Assembly: GCF_019219025.1 (NCBI RefSeq)
Contig: NZ_JAHUWN010000036.1
Coordinates: 1-61,283, forward strand
Reading direction: 5' to 3'
From: Bacillus sp. sid0103
Lineage (GTDB): Bacteria > Bacillota > Bacilli > Bacillales_B > DSM-18226
Length of the DNA stretch: 61,283 bases
In this document: one piece after another, positions 26,285 to 34,078 of the stretch
Position numbering within the stretch: position 1 is the first letter of the stretch
How the letters are laid out: the number at the start of each line of letters is the position of its first letter
Made by a program: the position numbers and the translations under genes
The notes under the pieces: model-generated
What the model saw: the letters and a program-made list of their open reading frames with translations, nothing else
What the model was told of the DNA's origin: nothing
Databases searched by the model: none

Positions 26285-26322
26285 GCCAATAAATATTGAG
26301 TAGTCACTCAATATTTATTGGC
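26285..26322. repeat. Perfect 17-bp inverted repeat
   Basis: GCCAATAAATATTGAGT and its exact complement ACTCAATATTTATTGGC are separated by four bases. No T-run follows on the plus strand. It lies in a 320-bp region without genes between trx and the Spo0E-like gene and could be a transcript end or a protein site. Confidence 0.6.
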
Positions 26323-26430
26323 AATATATTCGAAACTATCGATTTTATCGACTTGTTTTTTGTATAGGCACTATTCAGCCTTTAGGACTAGAATCACCGC
26401 TATATTATGTACATTAAGGAGGAATAAAAA

Positions 26431-26607
26431 ATGGAACTTATGAAATATGTGAAGGAATACAATTATCTAAAAGTCAATATGGAGAAATCAGGATTCATGT
26501 ATGGTCTGTGTGATACAAGAACCATTAAATATAGTCAAGATTTAGATTTATTACTTAACAAATTAATGAAAATTAGATATCCAGGATTAAAGAGAAGAAC
26601 AAATTAA
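26431..26607 (+). CDS. Spo0E-like aspartyl-phosphate phosphatase
   Basis: A 58-residue protein with a near-perfect AAGGAGG site before its ATG. It forms two predicted helices; the second part, GLCDTRTIKYSQDLDLLLNKLM, matches the Spo0E family signature (G-x-x-D/N ... S-Q-E/D-L-D). Spo0E-like phosphatases dephosphorylate response regulators such as Spo0A and restrain sporulation. It is followed 40 bp later by the aminotransferase gene and may be co-transcribed. Its presence supports a spore-forming host. Confidence 0.72.
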   Translation: MELMKYVKEYNYLKVNMEKSGFMYGLCDTRTIKYSQDLDLLLNKLMKIRYPGLKRRTN

Positions 26608-26647
26608 ATTAACCAAACAATTGATGTATAAAAGGAAGGTGAATAAA

Positions 26648-27946
26648 GTGCTAGACCCATTGGCTTTAGAATTAAATCATGTCATTGAAGAACGCAATAA
26701 ACCAGTATATGAGATGTTGTCATCGTTGGGAAAATCATTGTATTTTCCAAAAGGGATTGTCAGCCAGGCAGGAGAGGCAAAGGGAAAAGCAGACCGATTC
26801 AATGCAACAATCGGGATGGCCTCAGAGGATGGACAACCAATGTATTTAGATGTCATCCACAAGAACCTCTCCTCATACGATCCGAAAGACCTGTATCCAT
26901 ATGCACCAACGGCAGGAAAACCAGAGTTGCGTGAGGTTTGGAGAAAGAAGCTTCTTAAAGATAATCCTTCCCTTGAAGGAAAGGAATTTGGCACTCCGAT
27001 CGTGACGAACGCGCTGACCCATGGCTTGAGTATCGTATCCGACCTGTTTGTGGAAAAAGGTGATCCCATTTTACTACCAGATAAGTATTGGGATAATTAT
27101 CATATAACATTCAACGTCCGCCGCGGCAGCCAAACAGTGACCTATCCATTATTCACCAAAGAAAACCTATTTAATGGAAAAGGTATGCTGGAGGCCCTTT
27201 TATCCTGTAAGAATGGAAAAGTTATCCTTGTGCTTAATTTCCCGCATAATCCAACAGGCTATACTCCTTTGGAAAAAGAAGTGGAGGAAATCCTTCATGC
27301 CATCAAGCAGGCAGCGGATCTTGGGATTAACATTGTTGCTGTTATTGATGATGCTTATTTTGGATTATATTATGAAGATTCAATCAAAGAATCTATATTT
27401 GCTCGTTTAGTAGGGTTACACCCGCGTGTCCTCCCCATTAAAATTGATGGGGCAACCAAAGAAGAATATGCTTGGGGTTTTCGTGTTGGGTTTCTCACAT
27501 TTGGAATCCAAGATGCTTCGGTTTTGGAAGCGCTGGAGAAAAAAACGATGGGTTCCATTCGAAGTACCATCTCATGCAGTCCCCACCTTTCCCAAACAAT
27601 CATTTTGGATGCCTTGTTAAATCCCGAATTTGAAGTGCAGCGCAGGGAGAGAAATAAGGTAATGGAAGCCAGGGCGAAGCGAGTCAAAGAGATCTTAGCA
27701 GACGGGAAATATGCGGATGCATTCGAACCCTATCCATTCAACTCAGGGTATTTCGTGTGTCTTCGAATCAAGCATTCCGATGCAGAAACGCTGCGGATCC
27801 ACTTGCTCAAGCAGTACGGAGTGGGGACGATCTCCCTAGCCAAGACGGATCTTCGAATCGCATTTTCCTGTGTTGAATTAACTGATCTGGACCTGCTTTT
27901 TGAACTTATCTATCGGTCATGTAAAGAATTAGAATCCATAGTGTAA
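26648..27946 (+). CDS. Class I/II PLP-dependent aminotransferase
   Basis: A 432-residue fold-type I PLP enzyme. Visible features are NFPHNPTGYTPLEKE, the VIDDAYFGLYY aspartate region, and the Schiff-base lysine in KIDGATKEEYAWGFRVGF. The arginine that binds the substrate carboxylate is in TDLRIAFSCVE. The exact substrate is not recognisable. The GTG at 26648 with GGAAGGTGA upstream is chosen over an ATG at 26624 that lies before this site. It sits among sulfur amino acid genes and may act on cysteine, methionine or alanine, but this is not shown by the sequence. Confidence 0.8.
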   Translation: MLDPLALELNHVIEERNKPVYEMLSSLGKSLYFPKGIVSQAGEAKGKADRFNATIGMASEDGQPMYLDVIHKNLSSYDPKDLYPYAPTAGKPELREVWRKKLLKDNPSLEGKEFGTPIVTNALTHGLSIVSDLFVEKGDPILLPDKYWDNYHITFNVRRGSQTVTYPLFTKENLFNGKGMLEALLSCKNGKVILVLNFPHNPTGYTPLEKEVEEILHAIKQAADLGINIVAVIDDAYFGLYYEDSIKESIFARLVGLHPRVLPIKIDGATKEEYAWGFRVGFLTFGIQDASVLEALEKKTMGSIRSTISCSPHLSQTIILDALLNPEFEVQRRERNKVMEARAKRVKEILADGKYADAFEPYPFNSGYFVCLRIKHSDAETLRIHLLKQYGVGTISLAKTDLRIAFSCVELTDLDLLFELIYRSCKELESIV

Positions 27947-28216
27947 TAGAGACACTTACATAGGTCCTTTTTCTTCCTTGGTATTATCGGAATTGTTTTT
28001 CAAACCTGAGATAAGGATTTCTCATATTAAAGAATTAACAAAGGTATCAACAGTGGTTATGGAAAAGGTTTATCCCAAAATTTTCAATAATATCAGGTCG
28101 AAGAACGGAATATAGTAAGCATTCCTGTGTTTTTTTATCGGTGGCATGTTTTTGCCAAATAGTTATATGAAAGCAAAACATTAAAGAAATTATCCTTCAT
28201 AGGAGGACAATGTATC

Positions 28217-28804
28217 ATGACAAATCAAACGACGGAATATACACTGATCGACTTTATTCGAGATATGACATGGGTAATAGAGAGAAATGAGAGTGATGCC
28301 GTTCGAGTGGCAGAGGCAGAGCGTTTACTCGGTGAGTTGCTTCGTACCACATCCTGGCTCTCTCCCGAAAAGCGCAAGCCCAGCTCGGAAGGTTATGCCC
28401 GCCATTCCCTATACTGCGATCCGCAGGGTCGTTTTGAGATAATTGCACTTGTCTGGAAGCCGGGGCAGAAAACTTCACTCCATGATCACGATGGTACTTG
28501 GGGAGCCGAAGGGGTTGTGGCTGGACAGATCAAGGTGACGAACTATCTTCGAGTGGATGAGATTTCAGAAAGTTTAGTAAAACTCAGGCAAACTGATACA
28601 TTGATTGTAAATCAGCAAATGACTGGCAAACTCCTTCCCCCAGCAGATTGTCACATCCTTGAAACGGAGGGCGATCAAACGGCGATAACCATCCATGTTT
28701 ATGGAAAACAACTCCGTAAGTTTCGGGTATTTCAACCTTTACAACAAGAAGGTATTTTTTCAGCCCAAGATTCCTTTGTAGGGTATACCCCCGGGCCAAT
28801 CTAA
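28217..28804 (+). CDS. Cysteine dioxygenase family protein
   Basis: A 195-residue cupin of the bacterial cysteine dioxygenase type. Iron ligands are His89 and His91 in SLHDHDGTWG and His146 in ADCHILET; His160 and Tyr162 (TIHVYG) match the catalytic second-shell pair. The position of the crosslinked Cys of mammalian enzymes is Gly, as in other bacterial forms. It oxidises cysteine to cysteine sulfinate, giving a second, H2S-free route for cysteine breakdown at the end of the sulfur island. TAGGAGG precedes the ATG. Confidence 0.88.
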   Translation: MTNQTTEYTLIDFIRDMTWVIERNESDAVRVAEAERLLGELLRTTSWLSPEKRKPSSEGYARHSLYCDPQGRFEIIALVWKPGQKTSLHDHDGTWGAEGVVAGQIKVTNYLRVDEISESLVKLRQTDTLIVNQQMTGKLLPPADCHILETEGDQTAITIHVYGKQLRKFRVFQPLQQEGIFSAQDSFVGYTPGPI

Positions 28805-29000
28805 GTTTATAATAAAGTATTTGATAATATAATAATTTGTTTTCTTAAATAACAGCTCTATTGTTCTTCTATAATCCATTTATATTTTATCTGTCCCAGT
28901 GCTAGGATTAGTGTATCCAATGGCAATTAAATTGATTATTTTAGGTCTTTTACAAGATCAATTACAACTATTAAGAAAGCAGCATAAATACGTATTAATA

Positions 29001-29037
29001 AATCCTATTAACTAAATTAATGTTAATTAGGATTTTT
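29001..29037 (+). terminator. Terminator-like hairpin after the cysteine dioxygenase gene
   Basis: AATCCTATTAAC pairs, with one mismatch, with GTTAATTAGGATT, followed by a five-base T run. Confidence 0.65.
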
Positions 29038-29195
29038 CTATTTGATTAGGCATGAAGAACCTTTCCATAATTTCTAAACATACCGGGGGTCAGGCACTTT
29101 GCATAGCAACGTCCTTCTGCATCCATGGTTTGACAAAAACGTAATTTACCAATAGTATCACAATTAATTCGAACTTCTTTACAGGAGAGATAAAG

Positions 29196-29636
29196 ATGAA
29201 AATTTATGTTGATGCTGATGCTTGTCCGGTAAAAGATATTATTATTTCAGAAGGAAGGAACGCAGAAATTCCTGTGATCCTTGTTACGAGTTTTTCTCAT
29301 TATTCTAATGCGGAACAACCTTCAGGAGTGGAAATCATTTATGTTGATTCTGGAGCGGATGCTGCCGATTATCGGATTATGAAGTTAGCCGGAGCAGGGG
29401 ATATTATTGTTACGCAAGATTATGGACTTGCATCGCTAGGTTTAGCAAAAGGATGTATAGTCCTGCACCATAAAGGGTTTACCTATACAAATGAAAACAT
29501 TGATCAATTATTACAAACACGCTATTTAAGTGCAATGGCTCGAAAAAGCGGTAAACGAACAAAGGGACCAAAGCCTTTTACAGCAGAAGATCGGGAGCAA
29601 TTTAGGAGGCTTTTTAAACAAGCTATTCTTAGTTAG
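29196..29636 (+). CDS. YaiI/YqxD family protein (UPF0178/DUF188)
   Basis: A 146-residue protein starting [16 protein letters not shown], the hallmark of the YaiI/YqxD family, with [14 protein letters not shown] and [12 protein letters not shown] further on. The acidic motifs resemble a PIN-like nuclease fold, but no activity is established. The C-terminus ([23 protein letters not shown]) is typical and shows the gene is complete. AGGAGAG precedes the ATG. It stands alone. Confidence 0.9.
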   Translation: MKIYVDADACPVKDIIISEGRNAEIPVILVTSFSHYSNAEQPSGVEIIYVDSGADAADYRIMKLAGAGDIIVTQDYGLASLGLAKGCIVLHHKGFTYTNENIDQLLQTRYLSAMARKSGKRTKGPKPFTAEDREQFRRLFKQAILS

Positions 29637-29849
29637 GTCTATCAAGTCAAAAATTTACCCTTCCTGCCTTTGTTCTGGTAAAATTTGATTCTGTAAAGAT
29701 GGAAACGTCTTTTTTCTATACATAATGCAGGCACTTTAACTTTGATTGGTAAATTCACTCGAAATTGGGAAGAAAATTGTGAAAAAATACACATCGGATT
29801 ACCAGAATCAATGTTAAAATGTATATATTACATTTGGAGGTTAAGAACC

Positions 29850-31034
29850 ATGCAAAATACTTTGGATAACACTAAAACTGACCAAAAAGACAAACTGGTT
29901 CAAACAACATTTTCACGAACAAATCCGTTTCAAGCAAAAATTCTTAAAAATATTAATATAAATGGTGCAGGCTCTAGTAAAGAAACAAGGCATATTGAGC
30001 TATCATTAGAAGGATCAGGCCTTTCTTATGTGCCAGGTGATGCACTTGGCATTATCCCTTCAAATGATCCAGAGATGGTGGATTCCCTACTTGAGGAAAT
30101 GCACTGGGATGAAGAAACGCTTGTAACGATCAATAAACAAGGTGAGTCATTGCCGCTGAAGGAAGCGCTTACCAATTATTTTGAAATAACATTACTTTCA
30201 AAAAAGATTTTACAGCAGGCAGCTGCATTTACAGAAAACGAAGAGTTGCAAACACTTCTCTTGGTTGAAAATGCAGCCCAAGTGAAAGAATATTGCTATG
30301 GACGAGATTTGCTTGATATGTTATTGGATTTCGGTCCATGGAAAGCAACCGCTCAGGAATTCGTTTCTATCTTAAGAAAAATGACGCCGCGCCTCTATTC
30401 GATTGCAAGCAGTATTGCAGCTAATCCAGAAGAAGTTCATTTAACCATCGGTGCTGTGCGCTACACAGCTCATGGACGCGAGCGTAAAGGGGTTTGCTCT
30501 GTATTATGTGCTGAACGTGTAAACGAAGGAGATACGCTTCCAGTCTTTGTTCAAGCAAATAAACATTTCCATCTGCCAGAGTCTCAAGATATTGATATTA
30601 TTATGGTTGGACCTGGGACAGGTATTGCACCATTCCGTTCTTTTATACAGGAACGTACAGTGAATAAAGGAACAGGCCGGTCATGGCTGTTTTTTGGTGA
30701 CCAGCATGCAGCTTCTGATTTCCTTTATCAAGATGAATTGGAACAATATCAGCAAGATGGGGTACTTTCCAAATTAGATACTGCCTTCTCTCGCGACGGA
30801 GCTCAAAAAGTCTATGTTCAGCATAAAATGCAAGAACATAGTAAAGAACTGTTCGAATGGCTGCAAAACGGAGCTTATTTCTACGTGTGCGGAGATAAGG
30901 AATATATGGCGAAAGACGTCCATGAAACACTTATTAACGTAATTGAAAAAGAAGGTTCTATGAGCCGTGATGAAGCAGAAGCCCGTCTAAAAGATATGCA
31001 GAAGCAAGGGCGTTATCAACGTGATGTGTATTAA
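29850..31034 (+). CDS. CysJ-like sulfite reductase flavoprotein lacking the flavodoxin domain
   Basis: A 394-residue protein matching the C-terminal two thirds of CysJ. It has the connecting/FAD domain (SGLSYVPGDALGIIPSND; RLYSIASSIA), the NADPH site VGPGTGIAPFRSFIQER and the C-terminal GDKEYMAKDVHETL. Full CysJ is about 600 residues and starts with an FMN flavodoxin domain; here only about 30 unrelated residues precede the FAD part. The ATG at 29850 behind GGAGG is chosen although the frame is open from 29742. No cysI follows. Degenerate pieces of a relative occur at 31145 and 54537. It may pass electrons from NADPH to a separate flavodoxin or another acceptor. Confidence 0.82.
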   Translation: MQNTLDNTKTDQKDKLVQTTFSRTNPFQAKILKNININGAGSSKETRHIELSLEGSGLSYVPGDALGIIPSNDPEMVDSLLEEMHWDEETLVTINKQGESLPLKEALTNYFEITLLSKKILQQAAAFTENEELQTLLLVENAAQVKEYCYGRDLLDMLLDFGPWKATAQEFVSILRKMTPRLYSIASSIAANPEEVHLTIGAVRYTAHGRERKGVCSVLCAERVNEGDTLPVFVQANKHFHLPESQDIDIIMVGPGTGIAPFRSFIQERTVNKGTGRSWLFFGDQHAASDFLYQDELEQYQQDGVLSKLDTAFSRDGAQKVYVQHKMQEHSKELFEWLQNGAYFYVCGDKEYMAKDVHETLINVIEKEGSMSRDEAEARLKDMQKQGRYQRDVY

Positions 31035-31057
31035 AAGATAATTATATTATTTGCAAG

Positions 31058-31091
31058 AACCCTTCGTTCCGGTTGGTACGAAGGGTTTTTT
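31058..31091 (+). terminator. Terminator of the CysJ-like gene
   Basis: AACCCTTCG pairs with CGAAGGGTT around a 12-base loop, followed by TTTT. It starts 24 bp after the stop codon. Confidence 0.88.
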
Positions 31092-31144
31092 AATGGAGTT
31101 TTTGGTCACATGGCGTCTTCATGTGACGACCTGATGCTATTTAT

Positions 31145-31194
31145 CGCCCGTTCAATGGGCTGCGATGAAGCGTTATCAACGTGATTTGTACTGA
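31145..31194 (+). pseudogene. Fragment of a second cysJ-like 3' end
   Basis: GCGTTATCAACGTGAT and the following bases repeat the last codons of the CysJ-like gene at 31013-31034, with a few changes and a stop at the same place. The upstream part (GCCCGT...) also matches loosely. It is a decayed partial duplicate. Confidence 0.65.
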
Positions 31195-31346
31195 AAGATA
31201 AGCTACAAAGGCGGTATTGCGATGATCTTTGCTGGATATGAAGCTAATGGTACTATTTATTTTCGAGTATAAGGGAATTATTAGAAGCATTAAGAATATA
31301 TAAATAAAGGCAAAAGCCTAATTTTTTAACAAGGGGGAGTTTTAAA

Positions 31347-31898
31347 GTGTCAAAAAAAGTTTTAATCCTAGCTGGAGATGCTGTAGAGGCATTGGAAATT
31401 TATTATCCGTATTTTCGTTGCCTTGAAGAAGACATCGTGGTACAAATAGCAGCACCATCAAAGAAGAAGCTGCAAACGGTAGTCCATGACTTTATTGGAT
31501 GGGATACTTATACGGAAAGCAAAGGATACTTAATTGAAGCACAGTTAGCTTTTGAAGATGTAAATCCGGACGCATTCGATGGGCTCATTATTCCAGGAGG
31601 AAGGGCTCCGGAATACATTCGCTTAAATGAACATGTTCCAAGAATTGTCGCGCATTTTTTTGAAGCAAATAAACCTGTGGGGGCTATTTGCCATGCAGGT
31701 CAGGTGTTAACAACCGTTCGTCAATACTTGGAAGGTCGAGAATTGACCGCCTATATCGCCTGTAAGCCGGATGTAGAAGCAGCTGGGGCAACCTATATAA
31801 CAAATCATCTCCATGTTCAAGGTAATCTCGTTTCGGGGCATGCATGGCCAGATCTTCCGGGGTTCATGAAAGAGTTTATTAATCTATTAAAACAATAA
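31347..31898 (+). CDS. DJ-1/PfpI family protein
   Basis: A 183-residue class I glutamine amidotransferase-like protein of the DJ-1/PfpI group. It has LIIPGGRAPEYIR and the nucleophile elbow GAICHAGQVL, with the reactive Cys and adjacent His. The family includes stress proteases, glyoxalase III and deglycase-like enzymes; the exact activity is unclear. A GTG start is supported by AAGGGGGAG. It is monocistronic and convergent with the phosphatase gene. Confidence 0.87.
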   Translation: MSKKVLILAGDAVEALEIYYPYFRCLEEDIVVQIAAPSKKKLQTVVHDFIGWDTYTESKGYLIEAQLAFEDVNPDAFDGLIIPGGRAPEYIRLNEHVPRIVAHFFEANKPVGAICHAGQVLTTVRQYLEGRELTAYIACKPDVEAAGATYITNHLHVQGNLVSGHAWPDLPGFMKEFINLLKQ

Positions 31899-31959
31899 GC
31901 CTATTCTTTTATTATCACTTAATAATCTAGAAATAAGACATAATGGATACAGATTCATG

Positions 31960-31985
31960 GGGCAGCTTGAGGAATTGGGCTGCCC
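31960..31985. terminator. Hairpin between convergent genes
   Basis: GGGCAGC pairs with GCTGCCC between the DJ-1-like gene and the minus-strand phosphatase gene. It lacks a T run, so it is only a possible bidirectional terminator. Confidence 0.4.
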
Positions 31986-32012
31986 TTGGCTATCCTGAAC
32001 TATATCATATAG

Positions 32013-32636
32013 TTAGTATTTATCTCTAAAAGAAGTATCAGCAATCCTGTCTACATAAAATTCACCGTTCAAATATTTGACCACAGAAACACTGCAATTT
32101 TCATGGTGTGGATAACCGCTCAATTTTGCTAATTGCATTAAGTAGTTGCCTATTGTTACCCCATGTGAAAATACTAGAATATTTCCACCCTCATTTTTAT
32201 GCTTGTGAATGATTTCATCGATAGCAGAGCTTGTTCGTGAAAAAAGCTGTAAGTAGGATTCCCCTTCTGGTGCTGACATATTTAAATCGTTAAGACTAAA
32301 TAATGTTTCTAGGATATTCCCATATTGAGATAGAATTTCCGTTTGTAATAGGGATTCCAAAACACCAAAATTCATTTCCTTTAGACGTGGATCAGTAATG
32401 ATGGGGATGTTTCGATGGCCAACGGCATACCTAGCCGTATCTATTACTCTCTGGCTTTCACTTGCGTATACTGCTTTAAATTCTAAATCAGATAAACCGA
32501 TTCCTACAGATTTAGCCTGTTCAATTCCTTTATCTGTAAGTGGTGAATCACAAAATCCCTGTAATCGCTTCTCTACATTAAAATGGGTCTCCCCATGCCG
32601 AACAAAATAAAGCTTCACTTCTTTTTCAAAGGACAC
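32013..32636 (-). CDS. Histidine phosphatase (phosphoglycerate mutase-like) family protein
   Basis: About 207 residues. The N-terminal YFVRHGETHFN carries the phosphorylated His of the RHG motif, followed by GFCDSPLTDKGIEQA; the second catalytic His is in LVFSHGVTIGNYL and an APEGESY motif is present. Members dephosphorylate sugar phosphates or other metabolites. A GTG at 32636 with AGGTG upstream is the preferred start; the longer frame from 32744 adds residues with no family match. It lies alone on the minus strand. Confidence 0.82.
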   Translation of the reverse strand: MSFEKEVKLYFVRHGETHFNVEKRLQGFCDSPLTDKGIEQAKSVGIGLSDLEFKAVYASESQRVIDTARYAVGHRNIPIITDPRLKEMNFGVLESLLQTEILSQYGNILETLFSLNDLNMSAPEGESYLQLFSRTSSAIDEIIHKHKNEGGNILVFSHGVTIGNYLMQLAKLSGYPHHENCSVSVVKYLNGEFYVDRIADTSFRDKY

Positions 32637-32796
32637 GCGCAAACACCTGCTTTGTATTGGAATGAATGGATTGATAAAATGAATTTTACCACACCTTTCG
32701 AGTAGTTTGTAATTAAATACACCAAGCATTTCCAGTCCAACCAAAGTAGTGAGGTATAATTTTTAGGAAATATCTATATGAAGGGGGAGTTTTCTT

Positions 32797-33363
32797 TTGG
32801 AAAAAGTATGGGTAAAAATAAATGCAGTATTAGTTGCAGATGATCCAAAGACATTTGTAACCAGAAGAATATCAGAAGCAAATCTTGAGTTTGGGGGGAT
32901 TCGTGGGGACCGCCACTTTGGAATAACCAGTAAGGCTGATTCAAGGCAGCCGATGTATCCAAGAGGAACAGAGATTCTTAACCGCCGTCAAATAACGATT
33001 GTGTCTGTGGAAGAATTAGACAAGATTGCAGAAGAATTAGGTGTTGAATCTATTCTGCCTGAGTGGTTAGGGGCTAATGTCTTGGTAAAGGGATTTCCGG
33101 AAATAACAAAACTCACCATGGGTTCACGTATCCTTTTTCCAAGTGGAGCAGGATTAATATGTATGGGTGAAAACCAGCCTTGTACTTTACCTGGTGATGA
33201 AATCCAAAAGCATTATGAAGATCATGAGAAGTTATCCTTCCGTTTTGTACGTGCAGGTTATAAGCGGCGGGGGATCGTATGTGCAGTAGAAAGGCCAGGA
33301 ATCATTCACGAAAATGATGAAGTTCAGGTACTGGTTAATGATTTTAAAAATCCGATGCAATAA
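32797..33363 (+). CDS. MOSC domain protein
   Basis: A 188-residue MOSC-domain protein (GIRGDRHFGIT; ILPEWLGANVLVKG; MGENQPCTLPGDEI). The Cys in the last motif is in the position of the conserved MOSC cysteine thought to bind sulfur or molybdopterin. Members carry sulfur for molybdenum cofactor enzymes or detoxify N-hydroxylated bases. The TTG start is supported by AAGGGGGAG. No molybdenum enzyme gene is nearby, so its partner is unknown. Confidence 0.82.
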   Translation: MEKVWVKINAVLVADDPKTFVTRRISEANLEFGGIRGDRHFGITSKADSRQPMYPRGTEILNRRQITIVSVEELDKIAEELGVESILPEWLGANVLVKGFPEITKLTMGSRILFPSGAGLICMGENQPCTLPGDEIQKHYEDHEKLSFRFVRAGYKRRGIVCAVERPGIIHENDEVQVLVNDFKNPMQ

Positions 33364-33580
33364 TCCGGGGCATGACAGGCACGGATTCAATTAGAAAACA
33401 TTTTATAGTAACCTTGGAAAAACTGCGATAAAATGCGACTTGTTTAAGATTATTTTTCCCTATTATTTAACCAAATGAATGGGATTTATGGTGTGATATA
33501 CATCATAAAGTCTTGATATATATAGGTTTTTAAGTGGATTAAAGTTAAATGCTAGCTTTTTTCACAATAATCATCTTATC

Positions 33581-33617
33581 AGAAAAGGTCTTTCATCTGG
33601 ATGGAGGCCTTTTCTTC
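33581..33617 (+). terminator. Terminator in the region between the MOSC gene and hutH
   Basis: AGAAAAGG pairs with CCTTTTCT around a loop, followed by TCTTCC. The surrounding 33364-33928 holds no recognisable gene. Confidence 0.6.
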
Positions 33618-33995
33618 CATATTGGCGGTCATATGAGTGTAATATTCATTGTTGTATTAACCGCTACTGAATCTCCTTTACTTCCACACCCGGCTCAATC
33701 AATAGGGATGTGTATGTCTGTATGAGGGGTAATGTTTTTATCAAAGAAGATTACCACTCGCTACTAGATTAAGAGATTCACGAAAATGGAAGTCGACATT
33801 TAATTTAGGGTGACAGTCTTTCGTTTGCTATTGTGCTAAAGTATTATTGTGTTAAAATTCTGAAAAATCAGTTGACAGATAAGGTTACGTCACATAGAAT
33901 AATTATCATAGCAATAGGATTATAGAATATGAATAAAGGGATGATTACTCATGAGGCTGCGAAAAAAAATAGTTCAATATTCAAAAATGGTTATA

Positions 33996-34047
33996 AAAGA
34001 GGCTGGACTCCAATTCTAATAGGAATCGGAATCCAGCCTCTTTCTTT
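33996..34047 (+). terminator. Terminator/attenuator directly upstream of hutH copy 1
   Basis: AAAGAGGCTGGA pairs with TCCAGCCTCTTT and is extended by further pairing, followed by CTTTATT. It ends only 31 bp before the hutH ATG, so it must be read through for hutH expression. A short frame beginning ATGAGGCTGCG at 33951 runs into the hairpin and stops inside the loop. Confidence 0.8.
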
Positions 34048-34078
34048 ATTATACTAAAGTGCTAGAGGAGGGACGTTA

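Noticed and set aside
28141..28158. Sigma-54-like TGGCATGTTTTTGCC upstream of the cysteine dioxygenase gene
   Set aside because: The gap between GG and GC is nine bases, one short of the strict ten, so I do not call it a promoter although it fits the context.
29078..29100. ACCGGGGGTCAGGCAC and a similar stretch near 33366 as a dispersed repeat
   Set aside because: The two are too short and different to call a repeat family from this window alone.
33908..33928. TAG triplets (TAGCAATAGGATTATAG) before hutH copy 1 as a HutP site
   Set aside because: Spacings are three and five bases instead of four and four.
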